This document shows positions 25,873 to 32,275 of a stretch of 41,639 nucleotides of DNA, in pieces. Both the position numbers and the translations under genes were made by a program. Every line of letters starts with the position of its first letter. Positions within the stretch are counted from its first letter, which is position 1. The stretch comes from a virus. The notes below the pieces were generated by a model that saw nothing but the letters and a program-made list of their open reading frames with translations, was not told where the DNA came from and did not search any database. The stretch is from IMG/VR virus record IMGVR_UViG_3300007351_000574, positions 1 through 41,639 of that record; one strand, given 5' to 3'.

Positions 25873-25901
25873 AGTATAGCGTTGGAGGGGTCGAAAGTCA
25901 A
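25873..25901 (-). promoter_or_regulatory. Near-consensus sigma70 promoter of the HEPN cassette
   Basis: On the minus strand TTGACT (25896-25901), exactly 17 bases, then TATACT (25873-25878), ten of twelve consensus positions. It lies in the 58-base gap between the terminase large subunit stop and the ATG at 25849. It should work with host polymerase alone, so the two genes can be expressed from the prophage. Confidence 0.75.
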
Positions 25902-25907
25902 TAATTT

Positions 25908-27389
25908 TTAGCTTAACGGGTCGTATTCTTTCTTCTGACCGAAATTCTCTTCATTGCTCTTTTTTTTCACGACGGGGAATGCGAATGTTAAAGCGAGGGC
26001 ATCTGCGTTGCTGGGTGAAGCTAATCCTCTATCTTTCATCTGCTTCTTTGATTCCAGAACGATTTCTCCTTTTAAATTCGGGTATGCTTCCGGCCCGGTT
26101 AAATCATCTACTAAACGTTGATCATCAGGAATACATCCACCTTCTTCGAGCCATTTCTTTGTCTTAGCCCAGATCTCTGCGCGCTTATTCGCGAATCCTG
26201 GCGTACTGGATTTTGAGCCGAAAGAACAAAGCAGCCATTGCCGATTCATTGACTTGCCGATAGAATAAACTCCTGTGCCGTAGCCTAAGTCAATGATGAC
26301 GCCGTCTGCTTTTTCTTGGTCTTCCCACTTTGCTACTGCAGCAGCAATGACTGTATCATCATCGTTCTTTGCGAATTTCTGTAAGCGCCTGTAGACTAAC
26401 CCTTGCCTGATACCGATCAGGACCTCATCGCCGCCGGTCCAGGCCATGTCTACGCCGATGATCTTGGGTGCAAACACGTACTTATGCGCTTCTATCTGCT
26501 TGCCTTTTGCGGATTCAGCTAAGTCCGTAGGAATAAACTGCAGATCCCCTGCTTTGGGAAATAAACCAAGAACATGCACACGTACCCAGTCACTATCTAT
26601 GCCAAGATCTTCTATCCATTCCTTAACCTTCTGCTGGTTAACTAATATTGACTTACGGATATCAAGCTGCCATTGCTTCCAGCGATGCCGTAGTTTGGCG
26701 AAGCATTCTTTAAAGCGGCCGGTATTGCGGGTAGGGTTACCGAAGACAAGCCATAAAATCTGCGTACCGGTATCGGTTAATGCGCCTTCTGTAACTTCCC
26801 AGATTGTATCCGGAATAGCTGAGGCTTCATCGAATATTACCAGAATGCGTTTGCCCTTATTGTGAAGGCCCGCGAATGCCTCAGTCTTATGTTCGCTCCA
26901 AGGCACCTGATCTATACGCCACGTTCTTTCATGCTCAGGGTCTTTTGCGTAGATAGCTGTGGCTGTCAGTTCAAACCAATGCTTTATTATGCATAGACGA
27001 TACCATTTGCTTAGCTCTGCCCATGTCTTGGTTTTAAGCTGAGTCTCTGTATTGGCGGTTACCGTTCCCCTGGTGTCTTCAAAAGTAGACAGGCCCCAAA
27101 GGATGATCCAAGCTACAAGCGCACTTTTCCCCGGACCATTGCCTGAAGCTACGGCAATCTGAATCACATAGTTTATGGCGCCTTGGGCATTAAGCTTACC
27201 GGCCTGCAACTGATCGCGGATATACTGCAAGACTTCGCTCTGCCATCTATCCGGGCCTTTATAGCCTATGAGTTCTTCTTTGCCCCACTTGAAAGCATAA
27301 AGGACCCAACCGTAAGGGTCCTTCTCGTATGAGGCTATGTCTTCTATAAGGGCTCTCTCAGCCTTTACGTCCTCTTCGGTTGTGAGCAT
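25908..27389 (-). CDS. terL: Terminase large subunit
   Basis: A 493-residue packaging motor. The ATPase domain has Walker A SGNGPGKS (82-89) and Walker B ILVIFDE (182-188), with the coupling motif region VFGNPTRNTG (215-224). The C-terminal RNase H-like nuclease shows the acidic residues in IIGVDMAW (D314), GVIIDLGYGTG (D367) and SNADALALTF (D463). The enzyme cuts concatemers and pumps DNA into the head through the portal. It overlaps the small subunit gene by 32 bases and is followed by the HEPN cassette, then the portal module. All key residues are present. Confidence 0.93.
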   Translation of the reverse strand: MLTTEEDVKAERALIEDIASYEKDPYGWVLYAFKWGKEELIGYKGPDRWQSEVLQYIRDQLQAGKLNAQGAINYVIQIAVASGNGPGKSALVAWIILWGLSTFEDTRGTVTANTETQLKTKTWAELSKWYRLCIIKHWFELTATAIYAKDPEHERTWRIDQVPWSEHKTEAFAGLHNKGKRILVIFDEASAIPDTIWEVTEGALTDTGTQILWLVFGNPTRNTGRFKECFAKLRHRWKQWQLDIRKSILVNQQKVKEWIEDLGIDSDWVRVHVLGLFPKAGDLQFIPTDLAESAKGKQIEAHKYVFAPKIIGVDMAWTGGDEVLIGIRQGLVYRRLQKFAKNDDDTVIAAAVAKWEDQEKADGVIIDLGYGTGVYSIGKSMNRQWLLCSFGSKSSTPGFANKRAEIWAKTKKWLEEGGCIPDDQRLVDDLTGPEAYPNLKGEIVLESKKQMKDRGLASPSNADALALTFAFPVVKKKSNEENFGQKKEYDPLS

Positions 27390-27936
27390 GTTTTGTCCTC
27401 ATTCGCGCCTCTTTTATTCTATCCGCAAGGCCTTCAAGGCCCCTGTGTTCGGTTACATCGGTAAACATCTTTAGATGCTTGCCTAAGAGCTCAAGCGTTT
27501 TTGTTTTGTCGCAAAGCTTAATCTTCTTAGTGTAGCCGATATGTTCTCTATCTTCTCCGCGACCTTCAAATAACTCTTCTGTTTCTATAGCAATAATTGC
27601 CTTCCGCAATGGTTCAGGCATATCTTGGATATCTTTGAGCTCGCCGTTCTCATCATAAGCATCCGCAATATCTATTGTGGCGTGCTTAAGCAGTTCTTTA
27701 ATAACAAGGTCAGTGTTTAATTTAAGCCGGTTAATTTGCGCTGCTATCAATTCATTCACCCGCGCTTTAATCATAACATTTGATAACAAACGCGAAGCTT
27801 GCTCTTGGGCTGTCTTGCGTGAGTATTTAGCGCGGATTGCTGCTTGAGTGCCGTTGCGGTCTTTTAAGTATTCATGACAAAACCGCTCTTGCTGCGGAGT
27901 AAGTGGCCTAAGCTTGTTTTCTTCTTTTATTTCCAT
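27358..27936 (-). CDS. terS: Terminase small subunit
   Basis: The 192-residue protein begins with the Terminase_2 type helix-turn-helix: LTPQQERFCHEYLKDRNGTQ, then AAIRAKYSRKTAQEQASRLL, then IKARVNELIAAQ. Next come an oligomerisation region with TLELLGKHLKMF and a basic C-terminal tail (RTKHAHNRRGRKG). It recognises the phage DNA and recruits the large subunit. Its end overlaps the large subunit start by 32 bases. It is preceded by a possible 37-residue membrane protein and a promoter-like element. Confidence 0.9.
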   Translation of the reverse strand: MEIKEENKLRPLTPQQERFCHEYLKDRNGTQAAIRAKYSRKTAQEQASRLLSNVMIKARVNELIAAQINRLKLNTDLVIKELLKHATIDIADAYDENGELKDIQDMPEPLRKAIIAIETEELFEGRGEDREHIGYTKKIKLCDKTKTLELLGKHLKMFTDVTEHRGLEGLADRIKEARMRTKHAHNRRGRKG

Positions 27937-28040
27937 GTATAGATATGCGTAGTTAATAGGGTATTTACTGCTGCTACCGCTAACAGCGCGCCTACCGCCG
28001 CTAATATTGAATACCCTATAAAGTCAATAACCTTCACCAT
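27927..28040 (-). CDS. Possible 37-residue membrane protein
   Basis: A short ORF that starts at ATG 28040 behind AAGGGG (7-base spacing) and ends inside the first codons of the terminase small subunit gene. The product is one hydrophobic helix (IGYSILAAVGALLAVAAV flanked by short polar ends). Ribosome site, strong hydrophobicity and coupling to the next gene support it, but it is short and has no recognised homologue. It could be a small holin-like or regulatory membrane peptide. Confidence 0.5.
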   Translation of the reverse strand: MVKVIDFIGYSILAAVGALLAVAAVNTLLTTHIYTWK

Positions 28041-28059
28041 AGCTCTACCCCTTGGGTTC

Positions 28060-28088
28060 CATTTACCACAAATATGTCAAAATGTCAA
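28060..28088 (-). promoter_or_regulatory. Putative late promoter element, copy 2
   Basis: TTGACA (28083-28088), 17 bases, TAAATG (28060-28065) on the minus strand, just before the packaging genes. It contains a second TTGACA eight bases on (direct repeat). It is closely similar to the element before the head operon (24776-24804). The -10 is weak. Confidence 0.45.
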
Positions 28089-28276
28089 GTTCTATCTTGG
28101 GGACCTCTATTTAGTATTCTGAATGCCCACTCAATCTCTAATATTAAAAGTTGTTCTTCAACCGTACGCTCTGCTTCTTTTAGCCAGGCTCTTACGAGTG
28201 GGTTTTTTAACAACTTACGGTCTTTTGGTATTATCTTTATCTTCATCTCTGGATAATAAGCTCTGCTCCAATTCAT
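28085..28276 (-). CDS. Small helical hypothetical protein
   Basis: A 63-residue basic/acidic helical protein (NPLVRAWLKEAERTVEEQLL is the central helix) whose ATG overlaps the stop of the GroES-like gene (ATGA), the usual sign of a coupled phage gene. The nearest GGAGG is about 18 bases upstream, so translation probably depends on that coupling. The family is not recognised. The end overlaps the putative promoter element before the terminase genes. Confidence 0.55.
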   Translation of the reverse strand: MNWSRAYYPEMKIKIIPKDRKLLKNPLVRAWLKEAERTVEEQLLILEIEWAFRILNRGPQDRT

Positions 28277-28539
28277 CGTATCACTACCGCGATCCTCCCT
28301 TCCGGAAGCGCAAAATAATGCTGGCCAGCGTAGTCAAACTCGGTTGTGGCCGGCGCGCTGACAATTATCTGGTCGTTCCGTTTTATTCCACTCTTGCATT
28401 GGCTGCCTACGTCTATCACCCGAAACACCGAGTCAGCCTTGACTACTCCTTTAACAACATCAGGCACTACTATCTGACCGTTCTCTTTTTCTTGCAACTG
28501 CACGATTACGAATTCCCCTATTGCTCTTGGTCTTGCCAT
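28273..28539 (-). CDS. GroES-like co-chaperonin
   Basis: The 88-residue protein has the strand order of co-chaperonin GroES. GEFVIVQLQEKENGQIVVPD corresponds to the first strands and mobile-loop start, VFRVIDVGSQCKSGIKRNDQ to the conserved LAVG...VGD segment, and the end is YFALPEGRIAVVIR. The mobile-loop region (about residues 22-36, VPDVVKGVVKADS) is where GroES and T4 gp31 contact GroEL. Phages such as T4 use their own co-chaperonin to fold the capsid protein in the host GroEL chamber. Here the gene lies before the terminase and head genes, which fits. No groEL gene is in the window, so it would act with the host's. The match is by eye. Confidence 0.65.
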   Translation of the reverse strand: MARPRAIGEFVIVQLQEKENGQIVVPDVVKGVVKADSVFRVIDVGSQCKSGIKRNDQIIVSAPATTEFDYAGQHYFALPEGRIAVVIR

Positions 28540-28581
28540 GTACTACTCCTTTCTTTTATTCTTCCTCGCTGGTTTTTTTTA

Positions 28582-28665
28582 TTGCGGGGGTGGGATTCGA
28601 ACCCACGGTGTCCTTTCGGATACATGGTTATGGGCCATGCGACCTCGCCACTGGTCAACCCCGCG
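28582..28665 (-). tRNA. Initiator-like tRNA, anticodon CAU, long variable arm
   Basis: Minus-strand 84-nt gene without encoded CCA. The acceptor is CGCGGGG/CCCCGCA with a C1-A72 mismatch and A73, exactly as in bacterial initiator tRNA. The D arm GACC-AGTGGCGA-GGTC gives A11-U24, the second initiator hallmark. The anticodon arm is CATGG-CCCATAA-CCATG (CAU at 34-36), with C33 instead of the nearly universal U33 and only two of the three initiator G-C pairs (29-41 is T-A). The variable region is 16 nt with a small TCC-GAAA-GGA stem, a class II feature not found in ordinary initiators. The T arm is GTGGG-TTCGAAT-CCCAC. It lies between the HTH gene and the GroES-like gene. It could be a divergent initiator tRNA that feeds phage translation, or a decaying or repurposed one. 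Confidence 0.85.
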
Positions 28666-28681
28666 ATTGATTTATCTTTTC

Positions 28682-29110
28682 TTATTCCTGCTCTTCCTCT
28701 ACCTCAGGCGCCTTATATTCTTCTACTTCTTCCCCGAGATCGATGCGCTTTCTTCTTGCTTCGCCGATTGCCTTCACCAGCTCAACGCGGATTTTCCTAA
28801 TAACGAATTTCGAATATGCCTCAAGTTCCGCGCGCAGCTGATCAACCAGGTTTTTGATGTTATCAGACGAAACCTTTTCCGTACCCCCCCCTAAAGCTTG
28901 ACGTTTTTTATAGAGTTTTAATTTAGAAACTCCAGCTGCGACGCTTCCTCCGGATTTCTTCTGGTGGCCGTGCAAGATATAATGCAGCACCGAAGAAGCA
29001 ACTTTGATTTGATACTGGTCTTGAAAAAATTTAATAATCTCACAAGGCCTCTTTCCGTCCTTAGCCATCGCCCTGCATTGTTCTTTCTGACCCTCTGTTA
29101 ACTTCGCCAT
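28682..29110 (-). CDS. HTH DNA-binding protein
   Basis: The 142-residue protein starts with a homeodomain-like helix-turn-helix (LTEGQKEQCRAMAKDGKRPC, EIIKFFQDQYQIKVASSVLH), a form common in resolvases and phage regulators. A glycine-rich linker and a long charged helix follow (ELEAYSKFVIRKIRVELVKA), with an acidic tail. The function is unknown; a regulator of the late genes or a DNA-organising protein is possible from its place at the early/late junction. The ribosome site AAGGAGGG is strong. It is followed by the initiator-like tRNA. Confidence 0.65.
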   Translation of the reverse strand: MAKLTEGQKEQCRAMAKDGKRPCEIIKFFQDQYQIKVASSVLHYILHGHQKKSGGSVAAGVSKLKLYKKRQALGGGTEKVSSDNIKNLVDQLRAELEAYSKFVIRKIRVELVKAIGEARRKRIDLGEEVEEYKAPEVEEEQE

Positions 29111-29199
29111 TTTACTACCCTCCTTAGTTTGGCCAGGCTGCCGGCTGGCTGACTGCTTGGGAATACCGCGGATCCCCTCATACCAACCGGCGCGCTGGG

Positions 29200-29379
29200 T
29201 TATAATTGTTCGTTAACGCACAACATCAATTCCGTAAAATCAACCTTTTCGCTGTTTGATAAATCGCGCAGCCATTCCGTTAAATTCATTACTCGGCACC
29301 ATTCATCCGGAGTAACAGCTGCCTCCGGATCGGTGAGGCGATAGATCTTGCCTTCCTTGGTTTTAAGTACGAGTCTCAT
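29200..29379 (-). CDS. 59-residue protein coupled to the ParB-like gene
   Basis: A short gene whose ATG overlaps the ParB-like stop as ATGA. The product (start MRLVLKTKEGKIYRLTDPEA, middle TPDEWCRVMNLTEWLRDL, acidic end) has balanced composition and no hydrophobic segment. The family is not recognised. The coupling suggests it works with the ParB-like protein, for example as a small partner. The 90 bases that follow up to the next gene are GC-rich with short inverted repeats and no ORF. Confidence 0.65.
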   Translation of the reverse strand: MRLVLKTKEGKIYRLTDPEAAVTPDEWCRVMNLTEWLRDLSNSEKVDFTELMLCVNEQL

Positions 29380-31013
29380 TTCACCAGCTCCTTCGGCACC
29401 TTGCCCTTTGGCGCATTCTTAAGGATAAACGCCACAAGCGCGCTTTTCTTATCTTCTGTCGTATCGATGTTAACATTCAGCTCCTTGGCCAGCTTCGCCA
29501 GCTGGTCCTTAGTCATGGCCTGTAGATAACTTTCAGCGATCACATAATCCTTAGCCATGGAGAAACCGAGTTTGGTGGAGAGAAAATTAAGATCTTCGTC
29601 ATCAATAACTTTGGGTTTTTCCGCGATAACTTTTCCGATAAGTTCTTGCACCACCGTATCTCCAAGTTCATAAATCTTTGGAATACTGTACGGCCTACCG
29701 TATTCTTTACCGCCTTTTATCTTATCTTTAACGATCGCCTGAGACTCACTCCAACCCATATCGTTTAACAATATGAATAACGTAAGCACATTCCTGCAAC
29801 GCTGATCCTTGGTAACTGATACCTTGCTAATCCAGAAACCACGCTTTGCTTCCCGGACCCGGTTCTCTGTTTTGGATTTGGCGAGATCCTTTACCCGAGG
29901 GCCCTCACTGGCGTTAAGTTTAATCCCGGCTTTCCTTAGGATTTTAGGCACGTCTGCATTATTCACCATTTCAATAATCTTTCCAGAGAATGGATGCACC
30001 GCAAAAACCGTTTTAACGTCTTTGCTTGCCTTAAACAACTGTCTGAGGGAAAGATATTTATGGTTATAGTAATTCCTTTCATCCACGTTAGAATATTTAC
30101 GCTCCGGCGTGGTATCGCTTTCATACTCAAAGAGTTTCTTCGCTTCCTCTTGAGATACCACTTCTTTGCCCTGGGCTTTCAGCCTGGTAATTGTCCGCTG
30201 GGTACGCGCCTGTTTCTTCGCTTCAAAGCATCCCGGATCCGTACAAGTATCCGCTGCGCTTACGTCCGCGAATAATTCTTTTTGATTCCCGGTCCTTTTA
30301 GGACAATCCACGCAGGATCCTTTTCCGGCCAGGCCTTTTTCTTTAGTATCGAATTGCGCCTCCTTAAGCTGCAGCATAAAGTTTTTGTGGATATACTCCT
30401 GGGCTTCCCGATAACTATAAGGTTCCTTACCCCACTGTCCTCCCTTGGCCACCTGGACGCCGGCTTCTTTCTGCAGATCCTTAGGTACCCTGGCCACCAG
30501 GAGCGCAACCGATGGGCTGAATTTCCCATCATAGAACAACTTGCGATTCTCCGGGATCAGCTCGCAAAGCTTAAGCCGGCCGTAAATATATGTCGGGCTC
30601 TTGCCGACTTTAGCCGCGATATCCTTGACGTCTTTATATCCGTGCTTTTTCATTAAGGCTTCGTATCCCTCGGCTTCTTCCAGGGGATGCACGTCCTCGC
30701 GCTGCAGGTTTTCGATCACCATGCACTCCAGGGCCTGCTGATCCGTAAGCTGTCTGATCACGGCCGGGATCTCTTCAAGGCCTGCCGCGGCAGCTGCGCG
30801 CATGCGCCGCTCACCGCAGACCAGCTCATAAACATCTCGGACAGCCGGTCCACGTTGTGTCGTTTTGCCTAACAGCCTTACCAGGATCGGGTTAATGATT
30901 CCTTTCTCTTTAACCGACGCGGTCAACTCTTTCATCTTTGCTTCGTCAAAAGTCTGGCGCGCATTACGGCCAGATGTTTTGATGTCTTTAAGGCTTATCG
31001 ATTTCATGTCCAT
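29376..31013 (-). CDS. ParB/Spo0J-like protein with a zinc-type cysteine cluster
   Basis: A 545-residue protein. Residues 1-105 form the ParB N-terminal (CTP-binding) domain with GERR at 67-70 and ENLQRED at 101-107. Residues 110-150 are the KorB/ParB helix-turn-helix (DIAAKVGKSPTYIYGRLKLC). A cluster C234-x2-C237 and C257-x4-C262 is likely to bind zinc. The C-terminal ~270 residues are of unknown fold. Such long ParB-like proteins occur in many phages without a ParA and may organise or regulate phage DNA rather than partition a plasmid. No parA is in the window. The ribosome site AGGAGG is seven bases before ATG, and the stop overlaps a 59-residue gene. Confidence 0.8.
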   Translation of the reverse strand: MDMKSISLKDIKTSGRNARQTFDEAKMKELTASVKEKGIINPILVRLLGKTTQRGPAVRDVYELVCGERRMRAAAAAGLEEIPAVIRQLTDQQALECMVIENLQREDVHPLEEAEGYEALMKKHGYKDVKDIAAKVGKSPTYIYGRLKLCELIPENRKLFYDGKFSPSVALLVARVPKDLQKEAGVQVAKGGQWGKEPYSYREAQEYIHKNFMLQLKEAQFDTKEKGLAGKGSCVDCPKRTGNQKELFADVSAADTCTDPGCFEAKKQARTQRTITRLKAQGKEVVSQEEAKKLFEYESDTTPERKYSNVDERNYYNHKYLSLRQLFKASKDVKTVFAVHPFSGKIIEMVNNADVPKILRKAGIKLNASEGPRVKDLAKSKTENRVREAKRGFWISKVSVTKDQRCRNVLTLFILLNDMGWSESQAIVKDKIKGGKEYGRPYSIPKIYELGDTVVQELIGKVIAEKPKVIDDEDLNFLSTKLGFSMAKDYVIAESYLQAMTKDQLAKLAKELNVNIDTTEDKKSALVAFILKNAPKGKVPKELVK

Positions 31014-31054
31014 GTTATTTCCTCCTTTTGAAATATTAAATTGTCAAACCGTCA

Positions 31055-31489
31055 TCACTGGCAAGAGCGGACGGGCCGCACATAGCTATGGCCACTCCGG
31101 TCGAAGTTGTAAACGTTGCCGTTGTAGGAATTCACGCACCACGCGGCATCTTTGTTCCAAGCGCAAGGATCCCCACTCCAATACCAATCATCAAATTTGC
31201 CCTTGAAGATGTTTGTATCATAGCAAGGATTATATTTTGTCCTATCCGTCATACCACAGAGTTCTTCGACTGTGGGTAAACGCCAGTCTTTGAAACCGTA
31301 AAATTCCAGAGCGGCGCAGGCTTTTTCGGCTTCTTTATGCGTCATTGCCGCCTTGAACACGCCTCCTAAGAGTGTTGGGTCTTGAATGATTTGTAGACCT
31401 GTTTTACGGTCAGTAATGATGTTCTTCGCTGTTACTACAAATCTTGATTCTCCCTTCGCCTCTTCTTTTGTTGCCTTTTTTCTTCCCAT
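31055..31489 (-). CDS. DUF1566 lectin-fold protein, possible diversity-generating target
   Basis: The 144-residue product has an N-terminal basic tail, TDRKTGLQI, a KDWRLPTVEELCGM motif (about 87-100) and a C-terminal YWSGDPCAWNKDAAWCVNSY followed by NGNVYNFD and YVRPVR. This is the DUF1566 (Lcl C-terminal type) C-type-lectin fold. Proteins with this fold, ending in YVRPVR and rich in Asn/Tyr/Ser/Trp codons, are often the variable targets of diversity-generating retroelements. No reverse transcriptase or template repeat is visible in the window. There is no signal peptide. Its place just upstream of the ParB-like gene, among early genes, is unusual for a receptor-binding protein. The start overlaps the previous stop (TAATG). 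Confidence 0.75.
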   Translation of the reverse strand: MGRKKATKEEAKGESRFVVTAKNIITDRKTGLQIIQDPTLLGGVFKAAMTHKEAEKACAALEFYGFKDWRLPTVEELCGMTDRTKYNPCYDTNIFKGKFDDWYWSGDPCAWNKDAAWCVNSYNGNVYNFDRSGHSYVRPVRSCQ

Positions 31490-31797
31490 TATTTCCTCCT
31501 TTTAGCTTTAAATTGTACTGCCCTTTTGAGTTCTTCTATCTTACTCCTTATGGCATGGACTATGCGCTGTCCAGGCTCCTGTTTTATTGAATGCTTCTCA
31601 ATAAATTGCGCTCGATCATGTTTACCCACGCATTTCCAACAACCGTACCCTACCAATACCGGTAGTACCCCGAGAGATTTCTTCTTCCTGCCCTTTCCCT
31701 CAAATACCTCCTGGCGATCATAAAACGCCACGGGGAAGTATTTTCCCTTCGCCGCATGTGCTCCTCCACATAGTTTGCAATATAATAATAGCCTCAT
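31489..31797 (-). CDS. Small zinc-finger-like protein
   Basis: I use ATG 31797, five bases after AAGGAG; a GTG six bases upstream is also possible. The 102-residue basic product has two CxxC pairs (CKLC near residue 7 and CWKC near 52) likely to bind one zinc ion, with GGAHAAKGKYFPVAFYD between them, and a Lys/Arg-rich helical tail. The family is not recognised. It overlaps the neighbours on both sides by a few bases within the early operon. Nucleic-acid binding is a reasonable guess only. Confidence 0.6.
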   Translation of the reverse strand: MRLLLYCKLCGGAHAAKGKYFPVAFYDRQEVFEGKGRKKKSLGVLPVLVGYGCWKCVGKHDRAQFIEKHSIKQEPGQRIVHAIRSKIEELKRAVQFKAKRRK

Positions 31798-31799
31798 CC

Positions 31800-31973
31800 T
31801 CACTCCTTTCGTTCTACCCCTAATATCCTGACCTGATGCCCTTTCGGTATCTCACATATAAACTGCGGCCTGAATGGATTCTCAAATGCTTTCTTGACTG
31901 GCAGTTCCACGTCACGAACCATCCACTGACCGGTGTTGATATCAATGAGTAGAATAGTTAATATGGATTTCAT
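31800..31973 (-). CDS. 57-residue hypothetical protein
   Basis: A short early gene. Its ATG overlaps the stop of the endonuclease gene (ATGA), and its TGA lies within the ribosome site of the next gene. The product is MKSILTILLIDINTGQWMVR at the start and ends HQVRILGVERKE. It looks like a small beta-rich protein; the first ten residues are hydrophobic but too short for a membrane helix. The family is not recognised. Tight packing on both sides makes it likely to be real. Confidence 0.65.
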   Translation of the reverse strand: MKSILTILLIDINTGQWMVRDVELPVKKAFENPFRPQFICEIPKGHQVRILGVERKE

Positions 31974-32275
31974 CGTTTAAAAAATATCTTCAAATCTTTC
32001 CCTACTTCATCTATCATATCCGACGAATATCTTAAAACTTTCCACCCTAACAGTTGCGCTGCGTTGTATTTCTGGCAGTCTCCGATAAACCCTGCCCCCC
32101 TGGTATGCCTGCCGCGGGTCCAGACAGCTCCTTCGCACTCAATAGCGATTTTTTTATCAGGATAAGCAAAATCAAATCGCCACTTCCTCTCGGGATGGAA
32201 ATGGTATTCTTTTCTGGGTATGGGCAAGCCCGCGCGCTCGATCCTGTTAAGCACGATCATTTCAAGACGCGTCAT
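31970..32275 (-). CDS. Vsr/DUF559-like PD-(D/E)XK endonuclease
   Basis: I place the start at 32275, where ATG overlaps the stop of the upstream gene (ATGA); the longer ORF runs antisense-free into that gene without a ribosome site. The 101-residue protein has the small very-short-patch-repair/DUF559 nuclease layout: WRFDFAYPDKKIAIECEGAV (D35, E46 and E48 as likely metal/catalytic residues), a HTRGAGFIGDCQKYNAAQ stretch and LLGWKVLRYS. Such enzymes nick or cut DNA; in phages they may process recombination or replication intermediates. It lies next to replication genes. The substrate is unknown. Confidence 0.75.
   Translation of the reverse strand: MTRLEMIVLNRIERAGLPIPRKEYHFHPERKWRFDFAYPDKKIAIECEGAVWTRGRHTRGAGFIGDCQKYNAAQLLGWKVLRYSSDMIDEVGKDLKIFFKR

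Noticed and set aside
28123-28800. Long plus-strand ORF of about 225 codons
   Set aside because: It runs antisense through the GroES-like gene, the tRNA and the HTH gene, has no ribosome site and a very Leu-rich, low-quality composition.
29111-29199. GC-rich inverted repeats as a terminator or parS site
   Set aside because: Short stems only, no T-run and no clear 16-bp palindrome, so no feature is claimed.
31055-31160. Complete diversity-generating retroelement
   Set aside because: I found no reverse transcriptase gene and no near-copy template of the variable-looking region in the window, so only the target-like protein is reported.
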